From the NCBI GenBank assembly GCA_017993055.1, contig JAGONM010000005.1, positions 62,001-126,000 on the forward strand: 64,000 nt of DNA. Reading direction: 5' to 3'. The position numbers and the translations under genes are program-made. This document shows positions 17,611 through 26,420 of the stretch, piece after piece. Every line of letters begins with the position of its first letter. Within the stretch, counting starts at the first letter, position 1. The notes below the pieces were generated by a model. That model was given only the letters and a program-made list of their open reading frames with translations. It was not told the origin of the DNA and ran no database searches. The DNA is from Armatimonadota bacterium. GTDB taxonomy: Bacteria; Armatimonadota; UBA5829; DTJY01.

Positions 17611-20361
17611 ATGAACAGAATATCGTGGATGGTCGCGGCAGTCCTGTTGACCTGCCTCGCCATCCCTGCAATGTGCGCACAGGAAGTCATCATTGACAAT
17701 CCCGGCGCGACGTTTGTCGGCACGTGGAGTACAGGCACGAGTGCGACTGACAAGTACGGGTCGGACTACCGGTACTGCAACCAGAGCACTGCGGGCACGA
17801 ACACGGCAACCTACACGCCGAACATACCAACGACGGCGAGCGACTGGCAGGTCTACACGTGGTTTCCCACTGTCACCACGTCCTCCACGGGCACGCAGTT
17901 CATCATCCACCACGCAGGGGGCGACGCGACAGTCACCATAAGCCAGAGCACGAACCGCGGCATGTGGGTACTGCTCGGCACATACACGATGAACGCGGGC
18001 ACCGGGAACTACGCGCGGATTACGAACTACTCGCCCAGCAGCACGAGAAGGGCGATCGCTGACGCGATGCGCTTCTACTCGGCCACGGCCGCAGACACCA
18101 CCCCGCCGGTGATATCCGGTGTGTCGGCATCATTCGGCGCGACTTACGCCACCATCACCTGGCAGACAGACGAGGCTTCCACCTCGCAGGTCGAGTACGG
18201 GTTGACCCAGAGCTACGGCAGCCAAACGACGGAGGACACCGCTCTCGTCAAGAGCCACAGCGTCTCCATCACCGGCCTGACGCCCGGGACGACCTACAAC
18301 TACCGCGTCAAGTCGAAGGACGCAGACAACAACCTGGCGACTTCGGGGAACTTCACCTTCACAACCAACGAACTCACCCCCGAGTTCAGAGCGATATGGA
18401 TCAATACCTGGAACAACGGCTTCCTGAGCGCGGCGCAGAACACGGCGCTCGTCAATACTACCAAGGGAGCCAACTACAACGTGCTGATCCCTGAGGTTCG
18501 AAAGGCGGGAGACGCTTACTACAACGCCTCGCCTCTCTACTGCCATTTCTGCGGCGGCTACCACAGTGAGCCGAGGGCATCGAACATCCTCGATCCCGCG
18601 CCCTTCGATCCGCTTCAGGACCTGATAGACAAGGCACACGCCGAGAACATGGAAGTACACGCATGGGCGGTAGCCTACCGGATATGGAGAACCAACTGGA
18701 GTCCTCCGCCCGCAGACCACATCTGGTCGGTCCATCCGGAATGGGCCATGATGACCAACACCGGCAGCAACGTTGACGGCACCAGCTACAATCTGGATCC
18801 CGGCGTGCCGGCGGTGCAGGACTATCTGGCCAAGCTGGCCATGGATATCGTGACCAACTACGACGTGGACGGCATGAACTGGGACTACATACGGTATCCC
18901 GGGACCACCTGGGGCTATAACGACATCACGAAGCAGCGCTTCTACGACGAGTACGGCTACTATCCGCCGACCTCGTCCAGCGACCCGAACTGGGGAGTGT
19001 GGGGCGACTATCGTAGGCAGCAGGTCACCGACCTGGTGAAGAGGGTGTATCTCGAGATCATGTCCGTGAAACCGCACGTCAACCACAACGTTGACACGGT
19101 CGGCTGGTCCGGCGGCGACCCGAACGTAGACTTCACAACTACCCGCCAGTACACCGATGTCTTCCAGAACGCCAAGAGCTGGATGGAACAGCACATCATC
19201 GACACCAACATCCTGATGAACTACAAGCGTGAGTACGATGCGGCTCAGGCTCCGGACTACCGCTTGTGGACGAACTGGCTGGCGACCATGCAGGCGAACA
19301 CCGGCCGATGGAGCGTTGACGGCCAGGCCGCATACCTCAACTCGATCCCGGACAGTATCACGCAGATGCAGGTTGCCAGGAACGCCGGCATCGGCCTGAA
19401 CACCTATGACTTCAACACCACGAACAAGGACAGTCTGCCCGCGGCCGACTTCTTCGCCGCGGTCAAGGCCAGCGTATATCGCGATCCGGCGCCGGTGCCG
19501 GTCATGACCTGGAAGACGAACCCGACCGGAGGTATCATCTTCGGCACGGTGACGAAAGCGTCAGGCGCTCCGGACCCGATATACTGGCAGTGGCTGTACA
19601 AGGCCACCGTGAGCATAAGCGGCCCGGTCACGCTGAACACAGTCACGGACGCGACCGGCACGTACGGGTTCATTGACCTTCCGCCGGGGACTTACACTGT
19701 CACATACTCCAAGACAGGCTACCCCAACCGGGTGATAAGCGGCCTGGAACTGTCCGCCGGACAGGTGATCCGCAGGGACGTGGCGCTCGGAACGGTAACG
19801 GTGACGTCGCCCGCGGGCGTGGTCGTGAACGGGTGGAGCCTGTTCAGCCTTCCGGTGGACCCGGTGAATCCCGATCCGGCCTCGGTGATGAACGGCATAG
19901 ACATAGACGGCCGGCTCTACGGGTGGAACAATGCGACGCAGAGCCTGACGGCCTACGACGTATGGTCGCCGGAAGCGTTCGGGAACATGAACGTGGAGAA
20001 CGGTTACTGGCTGGATTCGAACTCCGCCGGAGCCATATCCTACGAGGGCTACCCGAGCAATGCCACGGCGCGCGACATACCGCTGTCCAAGTCCGGCTGG
20101 GCGATCATCGGATGCCCCTTCACCAGCAACAAGCAGTGGCCTGACACCGCTGCCACGCACGGAGGACAGACCGTGCCGCTTTCCACGGCGGTATACACCA
20201 ACAACTGGCTGACCTCGATCGGATACTGGTGGGATGCGACGGTTCAGAGCCTGAGCGACATCGGACTCCCCGAGGACTTCCCGTCCTCCGAGACGCTTCA
20301 GCCGTGGCACGGCTACTGGATTCAGACCAACGTGGACGACCTGACTCTGACCATTCAGTAG
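17611..20361 (+). CDS. Secreted GHL10 protein with golvesin-like, FN3 and GW/GYW modules (copy B)
   Basis: A 916-residue paralogue of the preceding protein: signal peptide (1-22), golvesin-like domain (~23-155), one FN3 (~164-252), GHL10 barrel (~257-625) with EVRKAGDAYY and GMNWDYIRYPG, CnaB-like domain (~644-730) and GW/GYW module (741-916). An insert with CHFCGG near residue 310 is unique among the four barrels. The first two thirds have diverged from copy A while the last 839 bp are identical, so the two halves have different histories. ATG 17611 has GGAGGT 8 nt upstream. The 235-nt gap before it shows no terminator or clear promoter. Confidence 0.88.
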   Translation: MNRISWMVAAVLLTCLAIPAMCAQEVIIDNPGATFVGTWSTGTSATDKYGSDYRYCNQSTAGTNTATYTPNIPTTASDWQVYTWFPTVTTSSTGTQFIIHHAGGDATVTISQSTNRGMWVLLGTYTMNAGTGNYARITNYSPSSTRRAIADAMRFYSATAADTTPPVISGVSASFGATYATITWQTDEASTSQVEYGLTQSYGSQTTEDTALVKSHSVSITGLTPGTTYNYRVKSKDADNNLATSGNFTFTTNELTPEFRAIWINTWNNGFLSAAQNTALVNTTKGANYNVLIPEVRKAGDAYYNASPLYCHFCGGYHSEPRASNILDPAPFDPLQDLIDKAHAENMEVHAWAVAYRIWRTNWSPPPADHIWSVHPEWAMMTNTGSNVDGTSYNLDPGVPAVQDYLAKLAMDIVTNYDVDGMNWDYIRYPGTTWGYNDITKQRFYDEYGYYPPTSSSDPNWGVWGDYRRQQVTDLVKRVYLEIMSVKPHVNHNVDTVGWSGGDPNVDFTTTRQYTDVFQNAKSWMEQHIIDTNILMNYKREYDAAQAPDYRLWTNWLATMQANTGRWSVDGQAAYLNSIPDSITQMQVARNAGIGLNTYDFNTTNKDSLPAADFFAAVKASVYRDPAPVPVMTWKTNPTGGIIFGTVTKASGAPDPIYWQWLYKATVSISGPVTLNTVTDATGTYGFIDLPPGTYTVTYSKTGYPNRVISGLELSAGQVIRRDVALGTVTVTSPAGVVVNGWSLFSLPVDPVNPDPASVMNGIDIDGRLYGWNNATQSLTAYDVWSPEAFGNMNVENGYWLDSNSAGAISYEGYPSNATARDIPLSKSGWAIIGCPFTSNKQWPDTAATHGGQTVPLSTAVYTNNWLTSIGYWWDATVQSLSDIGLPEDFPSSETLQPWHGYWIQTNVDDLTLTIQ
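19510..20348 (+). repeat. 839-bp direct repeat, copy 2
   Basis: Second copy of 16524-17362. The final residues after the repeat differ (LRLR in copy A, LTIQ in copy B), so the identity ends just inside the coding region. Confidence 0.9.
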
Positions 20362-20390
20362 GACATAGACGGGCGCAAGGCTGACTTCTT

Positions 20391-20433
20391 GCGAGTGGCC
20401 CGCGGCCACCCCCGGCCAGGGCGGGCCACTCGC
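20391..20433 (+). other. Strong intergenic hairpin between two GHL10 genes
   Basis: A perfect 13-bp stem (20391-20403 with 20421-20433) with an inner GGCC/GGCC pairing in the 17-nt loop region. No U tract follows, so it may be an mRNA-processing or stability element, or a factor-dependent stop, rather than an intrinsic terminator. Confidence 0.6.
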
Positions 20434-20527
20434 CAACGGCCTCACTGAGGCTGTTCACATGACTGTACTGCAACAGCGGGCGGATGCTGTCAAGGTCGCT
20501 CCCGCGGTTTCACGAGGAGGCATGCGT

Positions 20528-23500
20528 ATGAGAACTCCAATCCTGCGGTACCTGACGACGGCACTGGCAACGGTGCTGATCTCAGCGTGCGCCACCGCAA
20601 CCGAGATCAAGATTGACGACAGCATCAACTCGCAGTGGATCAGCACCTCGGGCTCCTGGACGACAGGCACATCTTCTGCCCAGAAATACGGAAGCAGTTA
20701 CTACTACGCAAACCAGGAGCCGGACGGCGCCAAGGCGGTGACCTTCACGCCGGTCATCCCGTTCGACGACGGGAGCTGGGAGGTCTACGTATGGTACTCC
20801 TCCGGCATGGACAGGGCTACTCAGGCTGAGTGCGTTATACACCACGCATCCGAAGAGTCGAGGGTACTGATAAACCAGCAGCAGAACGGCGGGATGTGGG
20901 TCTACCTCGGAACCTACCAGATGGACGGCGGGTCTTCGGACTTCATCCGCATCACCAATAACGGTCTGGAAACCGGCAAGGTGGTCGTCGCCGATGCGGT
21001 ACGCCTCTACTCGAGCCTGGGAGACAAGGTGCCGCCGATCATCTCGAACGTGGGAAGCACCCCGGGATCGAACTCCGCGGTCATCAAGTGGCAGACCGAC
21101 GAACCTGCAACATCTCAGGTTCACTACGGTCTGACCTCGAGCTACGGCAGTTCGAGCCAGTTCGACTCCGCGCTGGTCAAGGATCATGAGATGAGCATCA
21201 CTGGGCTCAGCCCGGAGACGACCTATCACTTTCGAGTGAAGTCGGAGGACGGCGCGGGCAATATCGGGCTCTCCGGCGACTACACGTTCACCACCGGTCC
21301 GCCGGACAACTTCCCGCCGATAATATCTGGAATCACGGTCGTGCCGGGGGCCAACTCGGCGGTGGTTTTGTGGACGACCGACGAGCCGGCGACCTCTCAG
21401 GTCGAGTACGGCGAGACCGGGGACTACGGACACAGCACTGTTCTGAAGACAGCCCTCGTAACGGAACATCGCGTCATCGTGCTGAACCTGACCCCGGATA
21501 CGGTCTATCATCTCAGAGTGAAGTCGTCAGACGGGGCGGGCAACGCGGCTGTTTCGGACGACGTGACATTCACGAGTACGTCCCCGGACACCGAAGGTCC
21601 GGTGATCAGCGACATGACGGCTTCTGCCGATGTTACCTCGGCGGTCGTCACATGGGTCACGAACGAGTACTCGACCTCGCGGGTTGAGTACGGCCTGACG
21701 CCGCTGTACGGAGTCGTGACGGCGCTGGACGCTGATCTGGTGGTCGAACACAGCGTCAGTCTAGCGAACCTCCAGCCGCAGACAACTTACTATTACCGCG
21801 TGATATCCGTGGACGGCTCGGGCAACCAGACGATCTCGCCGGGGTCGTCGTTCGAAACGAAGCCACCGGACACCATCCCGCCGGAGTTCAGCAACGTCCA
21901 GGCCGTGCCGGCGTCGAGGACGTGCCTGATCACATGGACGACCAACGAGGCCTCGACGTCGCAGGTGACGTACGGCCTCGCCGACCCGCCGGATGTCAGC
22001 AGCGCCAAGCAGACAGAACGGGTGACGAGCCACTCCGTGACTCTGTCCGAGCTCGAACCGGAAACAAAGTACTACTTCACCGTCCTGTCGTGCGACGCGC
22101 TCGACAACTGCGGGGCGTCCCAGGTCTTCTGGTTCACGACCAAGGCGTCGGACGTAACCCCGCCGGTGATAAGCGAGATACTGGCGGAGCCGGGCTCCGT
22201 GTCCGTCGTCATCACCTGGGCGACCAACGAGCCCGCCACATCGCAGGTGGAGTACGGGGAGACCGATGCGTACGGAAACCTGACAGCGATTGACCCGAAC
22301 TGGGTAACCGACCACCGCGTGGTGATAACGACTCTGGCATCAGGGACCGAGTACCACTTCCGGGTGCGTTCGATGGACTCGGACGGAAACGAAGCGGTCT
22401 CCGAGGACCACTCGTTCACGACCCAGGGACCGGACGAGACGGCGCCGGTGATATCCGAGGTGTCGGTTTCGCAGAACATGAACTCGGCGATCATCAGGTG
22501 GAGGACGGACGAGCCGGCGACGTCGCGCGTTGACTACGGAACGACGACCGCTTACGGCGAGTACCGGGAGAGCGGGGATCTCGTCAAGATTCACAGCGTG
22601 ACGCTGACCGACCTGCTGGCCGACACGCTGTACCATTTCCGGATCACGTGCAGTGACGACGCAGGGAATACAGCGATATCGGGAGACTACACGTTCCGCA
22701 CCTCACTCATGGAGCCGGAGTACCGGATGATCTGGGCGGACACATGGCACAACGGCTTCCTGAGCGAGGCCGAGACGGCGCAGTTCATAGATGCCGTCTC
22801 AGACGCGAACTACAACGCGGTGGTTGTCGAGGTGCGCAAGGCCGGCGACGCATACTACTTGTCCGGCTACGAGCCGTGGGCCACCAACATCAGCCCGCCG
22901 GGCGGGATCTACGATCCGCTCCAGGACTTGATCAACAAGGCGCACGCCAAGGGCATCGAAGTGCATGCCTGGATCGTGACCTTCAGGGCCTGGTACAACG
23001 GCTGGCCCACCCCCCCGGACGGTCATATCTGGAGAGAACACGGAGCCGGGACCGCGGAAGACTGGGCGATGCGCAACTCCTCCGGGGGCTACCTCGAAGG
23101 CAACAGCTTGAACGTTGACCCGGGTGTGCCGGCGGTACAGGACTACATGGCGAACATCGTGAAAGACATCGTCAGCAAGTATCCGCAGGTTGACGGGATC
23201 AACTTCGACTACATCCGCTACCCGGGGGCCTTGTGGGGATACAACCAGTACACGAAGGACCGCTTCTTCGCGGAGTACGGCTACTATCCGCCGACTTCGT
23301 CCGCGGACCCGAACTGGGGGGCCTGGTGCGACTACCGGCGACGGCAGGTCACGGACCTCGTCAGGAGATGCTACGTAGAGGCGATGCACATCAACCCGCG
23401 AATCAAGATGTCCGTGGACACCGTCGGTTGGGAGGGCCCGGACCCAAGCACGAACTACGAGGGAACATCACAGTACGCAGGCGTCTTTCAGGACGCGCGT

Positions 23501-24694
23501 GCGTGGATGCAGCAGCACATCGTGGACATCAACGTCCTGATGAACTACAAGCGGGAGTTCAATACCGTTCAGAAGGCGAGTTACCGCGTGTGGGCGGACT
23601 GGCTCCCCAGGGTAGCGAACTCGACCGGGAGACTGGCGGTTGACGGCCAGGGAGTCTATCTGAACTCAATCGCCGGAAGCGTCACCCAGATGAACTACTC
23701 GCGCGAGGCAGGAAGTGACGGGTTGTGCAGTTACAGTTACGCGGTAACGAACAAGGACGGTCAACCCGCGGGCGATTTCTTCACCGCCGTCAAGAGCAAC
23801 CTGTTTGGCGCGCCGGCGCCGATTCCGGACATGCCGTGGAAGGATCAGCCTACGACGGGCATCCTCTTCGGCACGGCGACCGACTCGGCCAACCCGAACG
23901 ACCCGATATACCGCAACTGGCTGTACAAGGCGGAGGTGAACCTGACGGGTCCGGTCAACAGAAGCACGCTCACAGACGCGACCGGCACCTATGCGTTCCT
24001 GGATCTCCCTGCAGGCACATACGCGGTCGAGTTCGCGAAGCCCGGGTACAAGGTCAAGTCATACGGCGGGCTGACGGTCGCGGCGGGCGACGTGCTGAGG
24101 CGCGACGCCTCGCTCGAGTCCGGGATGTTTACGTCTCCGCCGGGAGCCGTCGCGACGGGGTGGAACCTCATCAGCCTGCCGCTAGTGCCAGCCAACCCGG
24201 ATCCCGGGGCGGTCTTCAGCGGCCTAGACATAGAGGGCAGACTGTACCGATGGGACAAGGTGAACAAGAGCATCATCGCATTCACCGAATGGTCTCCGGA
24301 GGAGTTCGGAGAAATCAGCACTGACGAAGGCTACTGGCTGCAGTCCACCCGAAACGCCGCGATCAGCTACGAACCGGCCGAGGTCCAGCCCGAAGGCCCG
24401 AGGACCATCGTTCTCCCGAAGGCAGGCTGGAACATCATCGGCTGCCCGTTTACGACCCCGCGCGACTGGAACGACATGATCGTATCCTACGGATCCATCG
24501 AGCGACCTGCAAGCACCGCCCGGGACTACGGCTGGATTGACACGATCTGCTATTGGTGGGACAACAGCGTGCCGGGCGGAGCGATGCTGCAGCTCGGCCT
24601 GGACGACGACTGGGTGGACACGACATTCCTCCAGCCCTGGAGGGGTTACTGGTTCTTCACGAAGCGGGACGACATACGCATCAGGATCTACTAG
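20528..24694 (+). CDS. Putative lipoprotein: GHL10 enzyme with six FN3 domains and GW/GYW module
   Basis: At 1388 residues this is the largest of the barrel proteins. The N-terminus has a hydrophobic stretch ending LISAC, a good lipobox, so it may be lipid-anchored where its paralogues are released. A golvesin-like domain (~27-163) is followed by six FN3 domains starting near residues 168, 262, 356, 452, 545 and 639, each opening with a PP/GP-x-IS-type motif and containing a TSxVxYG strand. The GHL10 barrel (~730-1100) has EVRKAGDAYY and GINFDYIRYPG. A CnaB-like domain (~1114-1205) and a more diverged GW/GYW module (1211-1388) end the protein. ATG 20528 is preferred to 20522 because GAGGAGG then lies 7 nt upstream. 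Confidence 0.88.
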   Translation: MRTPILRYLTTALATVLISACATATEIKIDDSINSQWISTSGSWTTGTSSAQKYGSSYYYANQEPDGAKAVTFTPVIPFDDGSWEVYVWYSSGMDRATQAECVIHHASEESRVLINQQQNGGMWVYLGTYQMDGGSSDFIRITNNGLETGKVVVADAVRLYSSLGDKVPPIISNVGSTPGSNSAVIKWQTDEPATSQVHYGLTSSYGSSSQFDSALVKDHEMSITGLSPETTYHFRVKSEDGAGNIGLSGDYTFTTGPPDNFPPIISGITVVPGANSAVVLWTTDEPATSQVEYGETGDYGHSTVLKTALVTEHRVIVLNLTPDTVYHLRVKSSDGAGNAAVSDDVTFTSTSPDTEGPVISDMTASADVTSAVVTWVTNEYSTSRVEYGLTPLYGVVTALDADLVVEHSVSLANLQPQTTYYYRVISVDGSGNQTISPGSSFETKPPDTIPPEFSNVQAVPASRTCLITWTTNEASTSQVTYGLADPPDVSSAKQTERVTSHSVTLSELEPETKYYFTVLSCDALDNCGASQVFWFTTKASDVTPPVISEILAEPGSVSVVITWATNEPATSQVEYGETDAYGNLTAIDPNWVTDHRVVITTLASGTEYHFRVRSMDSDGNEAVSEDHSFTTQGPDETAPVISEVSVSQNMNSAIIRWRTDEPATSRVDYGTTTAYGEYRESGDLVKIHSVTLTDLLADTLYHFRITCSDDAGNTAISGDYTFRTSLMEPEYRMIWADTWHNGFLSEAETAQFIDAVSDANYNAVVVEVRKAGDAYYLSGYEPWATNISPPGGIYDPLQDLINKAHAKGIEVHAWIVTFRAWYNGWPTPPDGHIWREHGAGTAEDWAMRNSSGGYLEGNSLNVDPGVPAVQDYMANIVKDIVSKYPQVDGINFDYIRYPGALWGYNQYTKDRFFAEYGYYPPTSSADPNWGAWCDYRRRQVTDLVRRCYVEAMHINPRIKMSVDTVGWEGPDPSTNYEGTSQYAGVFQDARAWMQQHIVDINVLMNYKREFNTVQKASYRVWADWLPRVANSTGRLAVDGQGVYLNSIAGSVTQMNYSREAGSDGLCSYSYAVTNKDGQPAGDFFTAVKSNLFGAPAPIPDMPWKDQPTTGILFGTATDSANPNDPIYRNWLYKAEVNLTGPVNRSTLTDATGTYAFLDLPAGTYAVEFAKPGYKVKSYGGLTVAAGDVLRRDASLESGMFTSPPGAVATGWNLISLPLVPANPDPGAVFSGLDIEGRLYRWDKVNKSIIAFTEWSPEEFGEISTDEGYWLQSTRNAAISYEPAEVQPEGPRTIVLPKAGWNIIGCPFTTPRDWNDMIVSYGSIERPASTARDYGWIDTICYWWDNSVPGGAMLQLGLDDDWVDTTFLQPWRGYWFFTKRDDIRIRIY

Positions 24695-24723
24695 ACCCGG
24701 TTAGACACGGGAAGGGGAAAGAG

Positions 24724-24764
24724 AGAGGGCCGGCACTTCCACGAGGAAGACCGGCCCTCTTTGT
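24724..24764 (+). terminator. Intrinsic terminator after the glycosidase cluster
   Basis: AGAGGGCCGG (24724-24733) pairs with CCGGCCCTCT (24751-24760) around an inner CTTCC-ACGA-GGAAG hairpin, followed by TTGTT. Confidence 0.85.
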
Positions 24765-24790
24765 TGAACATGCCAGGACGGAGGAAAACG

Positions 24791-25351
24791 ATGAGGATCG
24801 GGGTCATCAGCGACACTCACGGCGACGTTCAGGCGTGGCGGAGGGCGACGGAGCGCTTCGACGGCTCGGACCTGATACTTCACGCGGGCGACGTGCTCTA
24901 TCATCCGCCGAGGATACCCCCGGGAACGGGATACGATACCATGGGCCTCGCCGATCTGATCAACTCGAGCGAGATTCCCATCGTGATCGCAAGAGGCAAT
25001 GTGGATCCCGAGGTATATGAGGAACTCCTGCGGATACCGGCGATGTCGCCCTACGCCTTCGTCGAGTTCAGCGGCCTGAGAATAGTCGTGACTCACGGAC
25101 ACACGTTGACGGCCGATTCGCTGGGCGCTCTGGCCAAAAGGTACTGCGCGGACGTGCTCGTCACCGGACATACTCACATACCTGTAGTGGAGCGCATCGG
25201 CCGCGCGATCCACGTCAATCCCGGGAGTCCGGCTCATCCGAAGTTCGAGCACGGCGGGAAGGCCACCGCGAGCGTGGGACTGATCTCCGACGGCGCGGTT
25301 CGAGTGGTAGAGCTGGAGAGCGGCGAGGAGATTGCATCTCTTCGTCTGTAG
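24791..25351 (+). CDS. YfcE/MJ0936-type metallophosphoesterase
   Basis: A 186-residue calcineurin-like phosphoesterase. Di-metal motifs are in order: ISDTHGD (~7-13), HAGDVLY (~33), the ARGNVD variant of GNCD/GNHD (~71), THGHT (~101) and TGHTHIP (~123), ending NPGSP. This spacing fits the YfcE/MJ0936 subgroup of phosphodiesterases active on small diesters in vitro, with unclear physiological substrates. ATG 24791 has GGAGG 6 nt upstream. The last 137 nt overlap the 3' end of the opposing peptidase gene. It stands just after the terminator of the GHL10 cluster, so it is probably a separate unit. Confidence 0.88.
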   Translation: MRIGVISDTHGDVQAWRRATERFDGSDLILHAGDVLYHPPRIPPGTGYDTMGLADLINSSEIPIVIARGNVDPEVYEELLRIPAMSPYAFVEFSGLRIVVTHGHTLTADSLGALAKRYCADVLVTGHTHIPVVERIGRAIHVNPGSPAHPKFEHGGKATASVGLISDGAVRVVELESGEEIASLRL

Positions 25352-26264
25352 GAACGTATTCGAACCCGCGATCGGCCGCCCGCTCGAACTCGAGGGCCTT
25401 CCGCCGCTTCTGCCTAAGGCGTGACAGGAACGCGAGGACCGCGAAGGTCACCATGAACGCGGACACAACGGCGGTCCCGAGCTTGAACCAGCGCTGTGTG
25501 CCGTACTTGTGCCACAGGGACTCCCGCCACTCGCGCTCGACCTCGTCCATCTCCCTGCCAAGGCTGTAGAGAACGGCAATATCAAAGCGCCTGCCGCGCC
25601 TGACCTCACCGATGAGGTCCTGAAGGCTCTCGGGGCTGAACTGGCGGGCGATGTACTCCACTATCGAGTAGCTCTGTGCGTATGCAATCGCCCGGCCCCG
25701 CTGATCCGCGGGGAAGCGCGATTCGATCTCCTTCAGGGGAAACAGCGCGCCGTCGGGGACTGCGTCCTGGAGCAACGACAGGCTGTTCTGGTCCCAGTCG
25801 CCGCTGAAGAACTGCGCCATGCCCTCATGCATCCACAGGGGTATCCTGGGGGTGTTGCCGTATAGACGGCGCGCAATGAATACGTGCACCATCTCGTGCG
25901 CGAGCACCCTCTCGACATCGGCGAACGCGCCGCTCGCATCAACGCGGATCACCCGTGCTTGTGCCAGACCGACGATCGAGTCATCCCTGCGGACTCCCGC
26001 CGCCCGGGCGAAAGAAACGCGATCCGGATAGAGATAGACCGGAATGACCCCGCGAGGCTCGAACCCGAGCCTCGCGGTAAGGAGGCCATACCACTTCTCG
26101 GCCGCCTCGCCCATGGATCGCCCGGTCTCCTCCGAACGCGCGGCATGATAAACGAGGAAATGGCTGGTCCTCACCACCTGCCAGCTCACTTCTCCGGGAA
26201 GCGATGACGCAGGCCAAGAGAGGACAGCGAGCAGAACGAGAATGCCGATCAAGACTCGAGACAT
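25215..26264 (-). CDS. Peptidase MA-like membrane zinc metalloprotease
   Basis: A 349-residue protein with a signal peptide (~1-24), an extracytoplasmic gluzincin-like domain containing HEMVH (HExxH zinc motif, ~residue 123) and a downstream LWMHEGMAQFFSG, where the Glu in HEGMA is the probable third ligand. This is the usual Peptidase_MA pattern. A transmembrane helix (~262-282) follows, then a basic cytoplasmic tail rich in Arg, Pro and Ser. It is predicted to face outward. The tail is encoded opposite the end of the phosphodiesterase gene (137-nt antisense overlap). The promoter at 26274-26302 leaves at most a few bases of leader, suggesting a leaderless mRNA. Confidence 0.8.
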   Translation of the reverse strand: MSRVLIGILVLLAVLSWPASSLPGEVSWQVVRTSHFLVYHAARSEETGRSMGEAAEKWYGLLTARLGFEPRGVIPVYLYPDRVSFARAAGVRRDDSIVGLAQARVIRVDASGAFADVERVLAHEMVHVFIARRLYGNTPRIPLWMHEGMAQFFSGDWDQNSLSLLQDAVPDGALFPLKEIESRFPADQRGRAIAYAQSYSIVEYIARQFSPESLQDLIGEVRRGRRFDIAVLYSLGREMDEVEREWRESLWHKYGTQRWFKLGTAVVSAFMVTFAVLAFLSRLRQKRRKALEFERAADRGFEYVPTDEEMQSPRRSPALPLEPRRRRSVPRSRWPSRRARTSDEPDSRD

Positions 26265-26273
26265 CTCGCGGGC

Positions 26274-26302
26274 AGTCTAACACGGCCGGAAGGAGGTGTC
26301 AA
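26274..26302 (-). promoter_or_regulatory. Promoter of the peptidase MA gene, apparently leaderless
   Basis: On the minus strand, TTGACA (plus 26297-26302), a 17-nt spacer and TAGACT (26274-26279). The ATG begins 9 nt after the -10 box, so transcription should start about 1-3 nt before it. Confidence 0.7.
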
Positions 26303-26326
26303 ACGGCGGCGGTACGATAGCTGAAC

Positions 26327-26356
26327 TTGACAGCGGACCTCCCGGGATGCTAGAAA
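26327..26356 (+). promoter_or_regulatory. Promoter of the S55 peptidase/propeller gene
   Basis: TTGACA (26327-26332), an 18-nt spacer ending in TGC (extended -10) and TAGAAA (26351-26356), divergent from the peptidase promoter. Confidence 0.65.
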
Positions 26357-26420
26357 TAGCCTGGTGAGCCGACGTCTCAACGGAGGCTCACACCGTCTTT
26401 CCGACCGAAAGGAACCGCAC

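Noticed and set aside
16575-20445. Near-identical antisense frames inside the two 839-bp repeat copies
   Set aside because: They are a by-product of the duplicated coding sequence and are useful only as proof that the two copies match at the nucleotide level.
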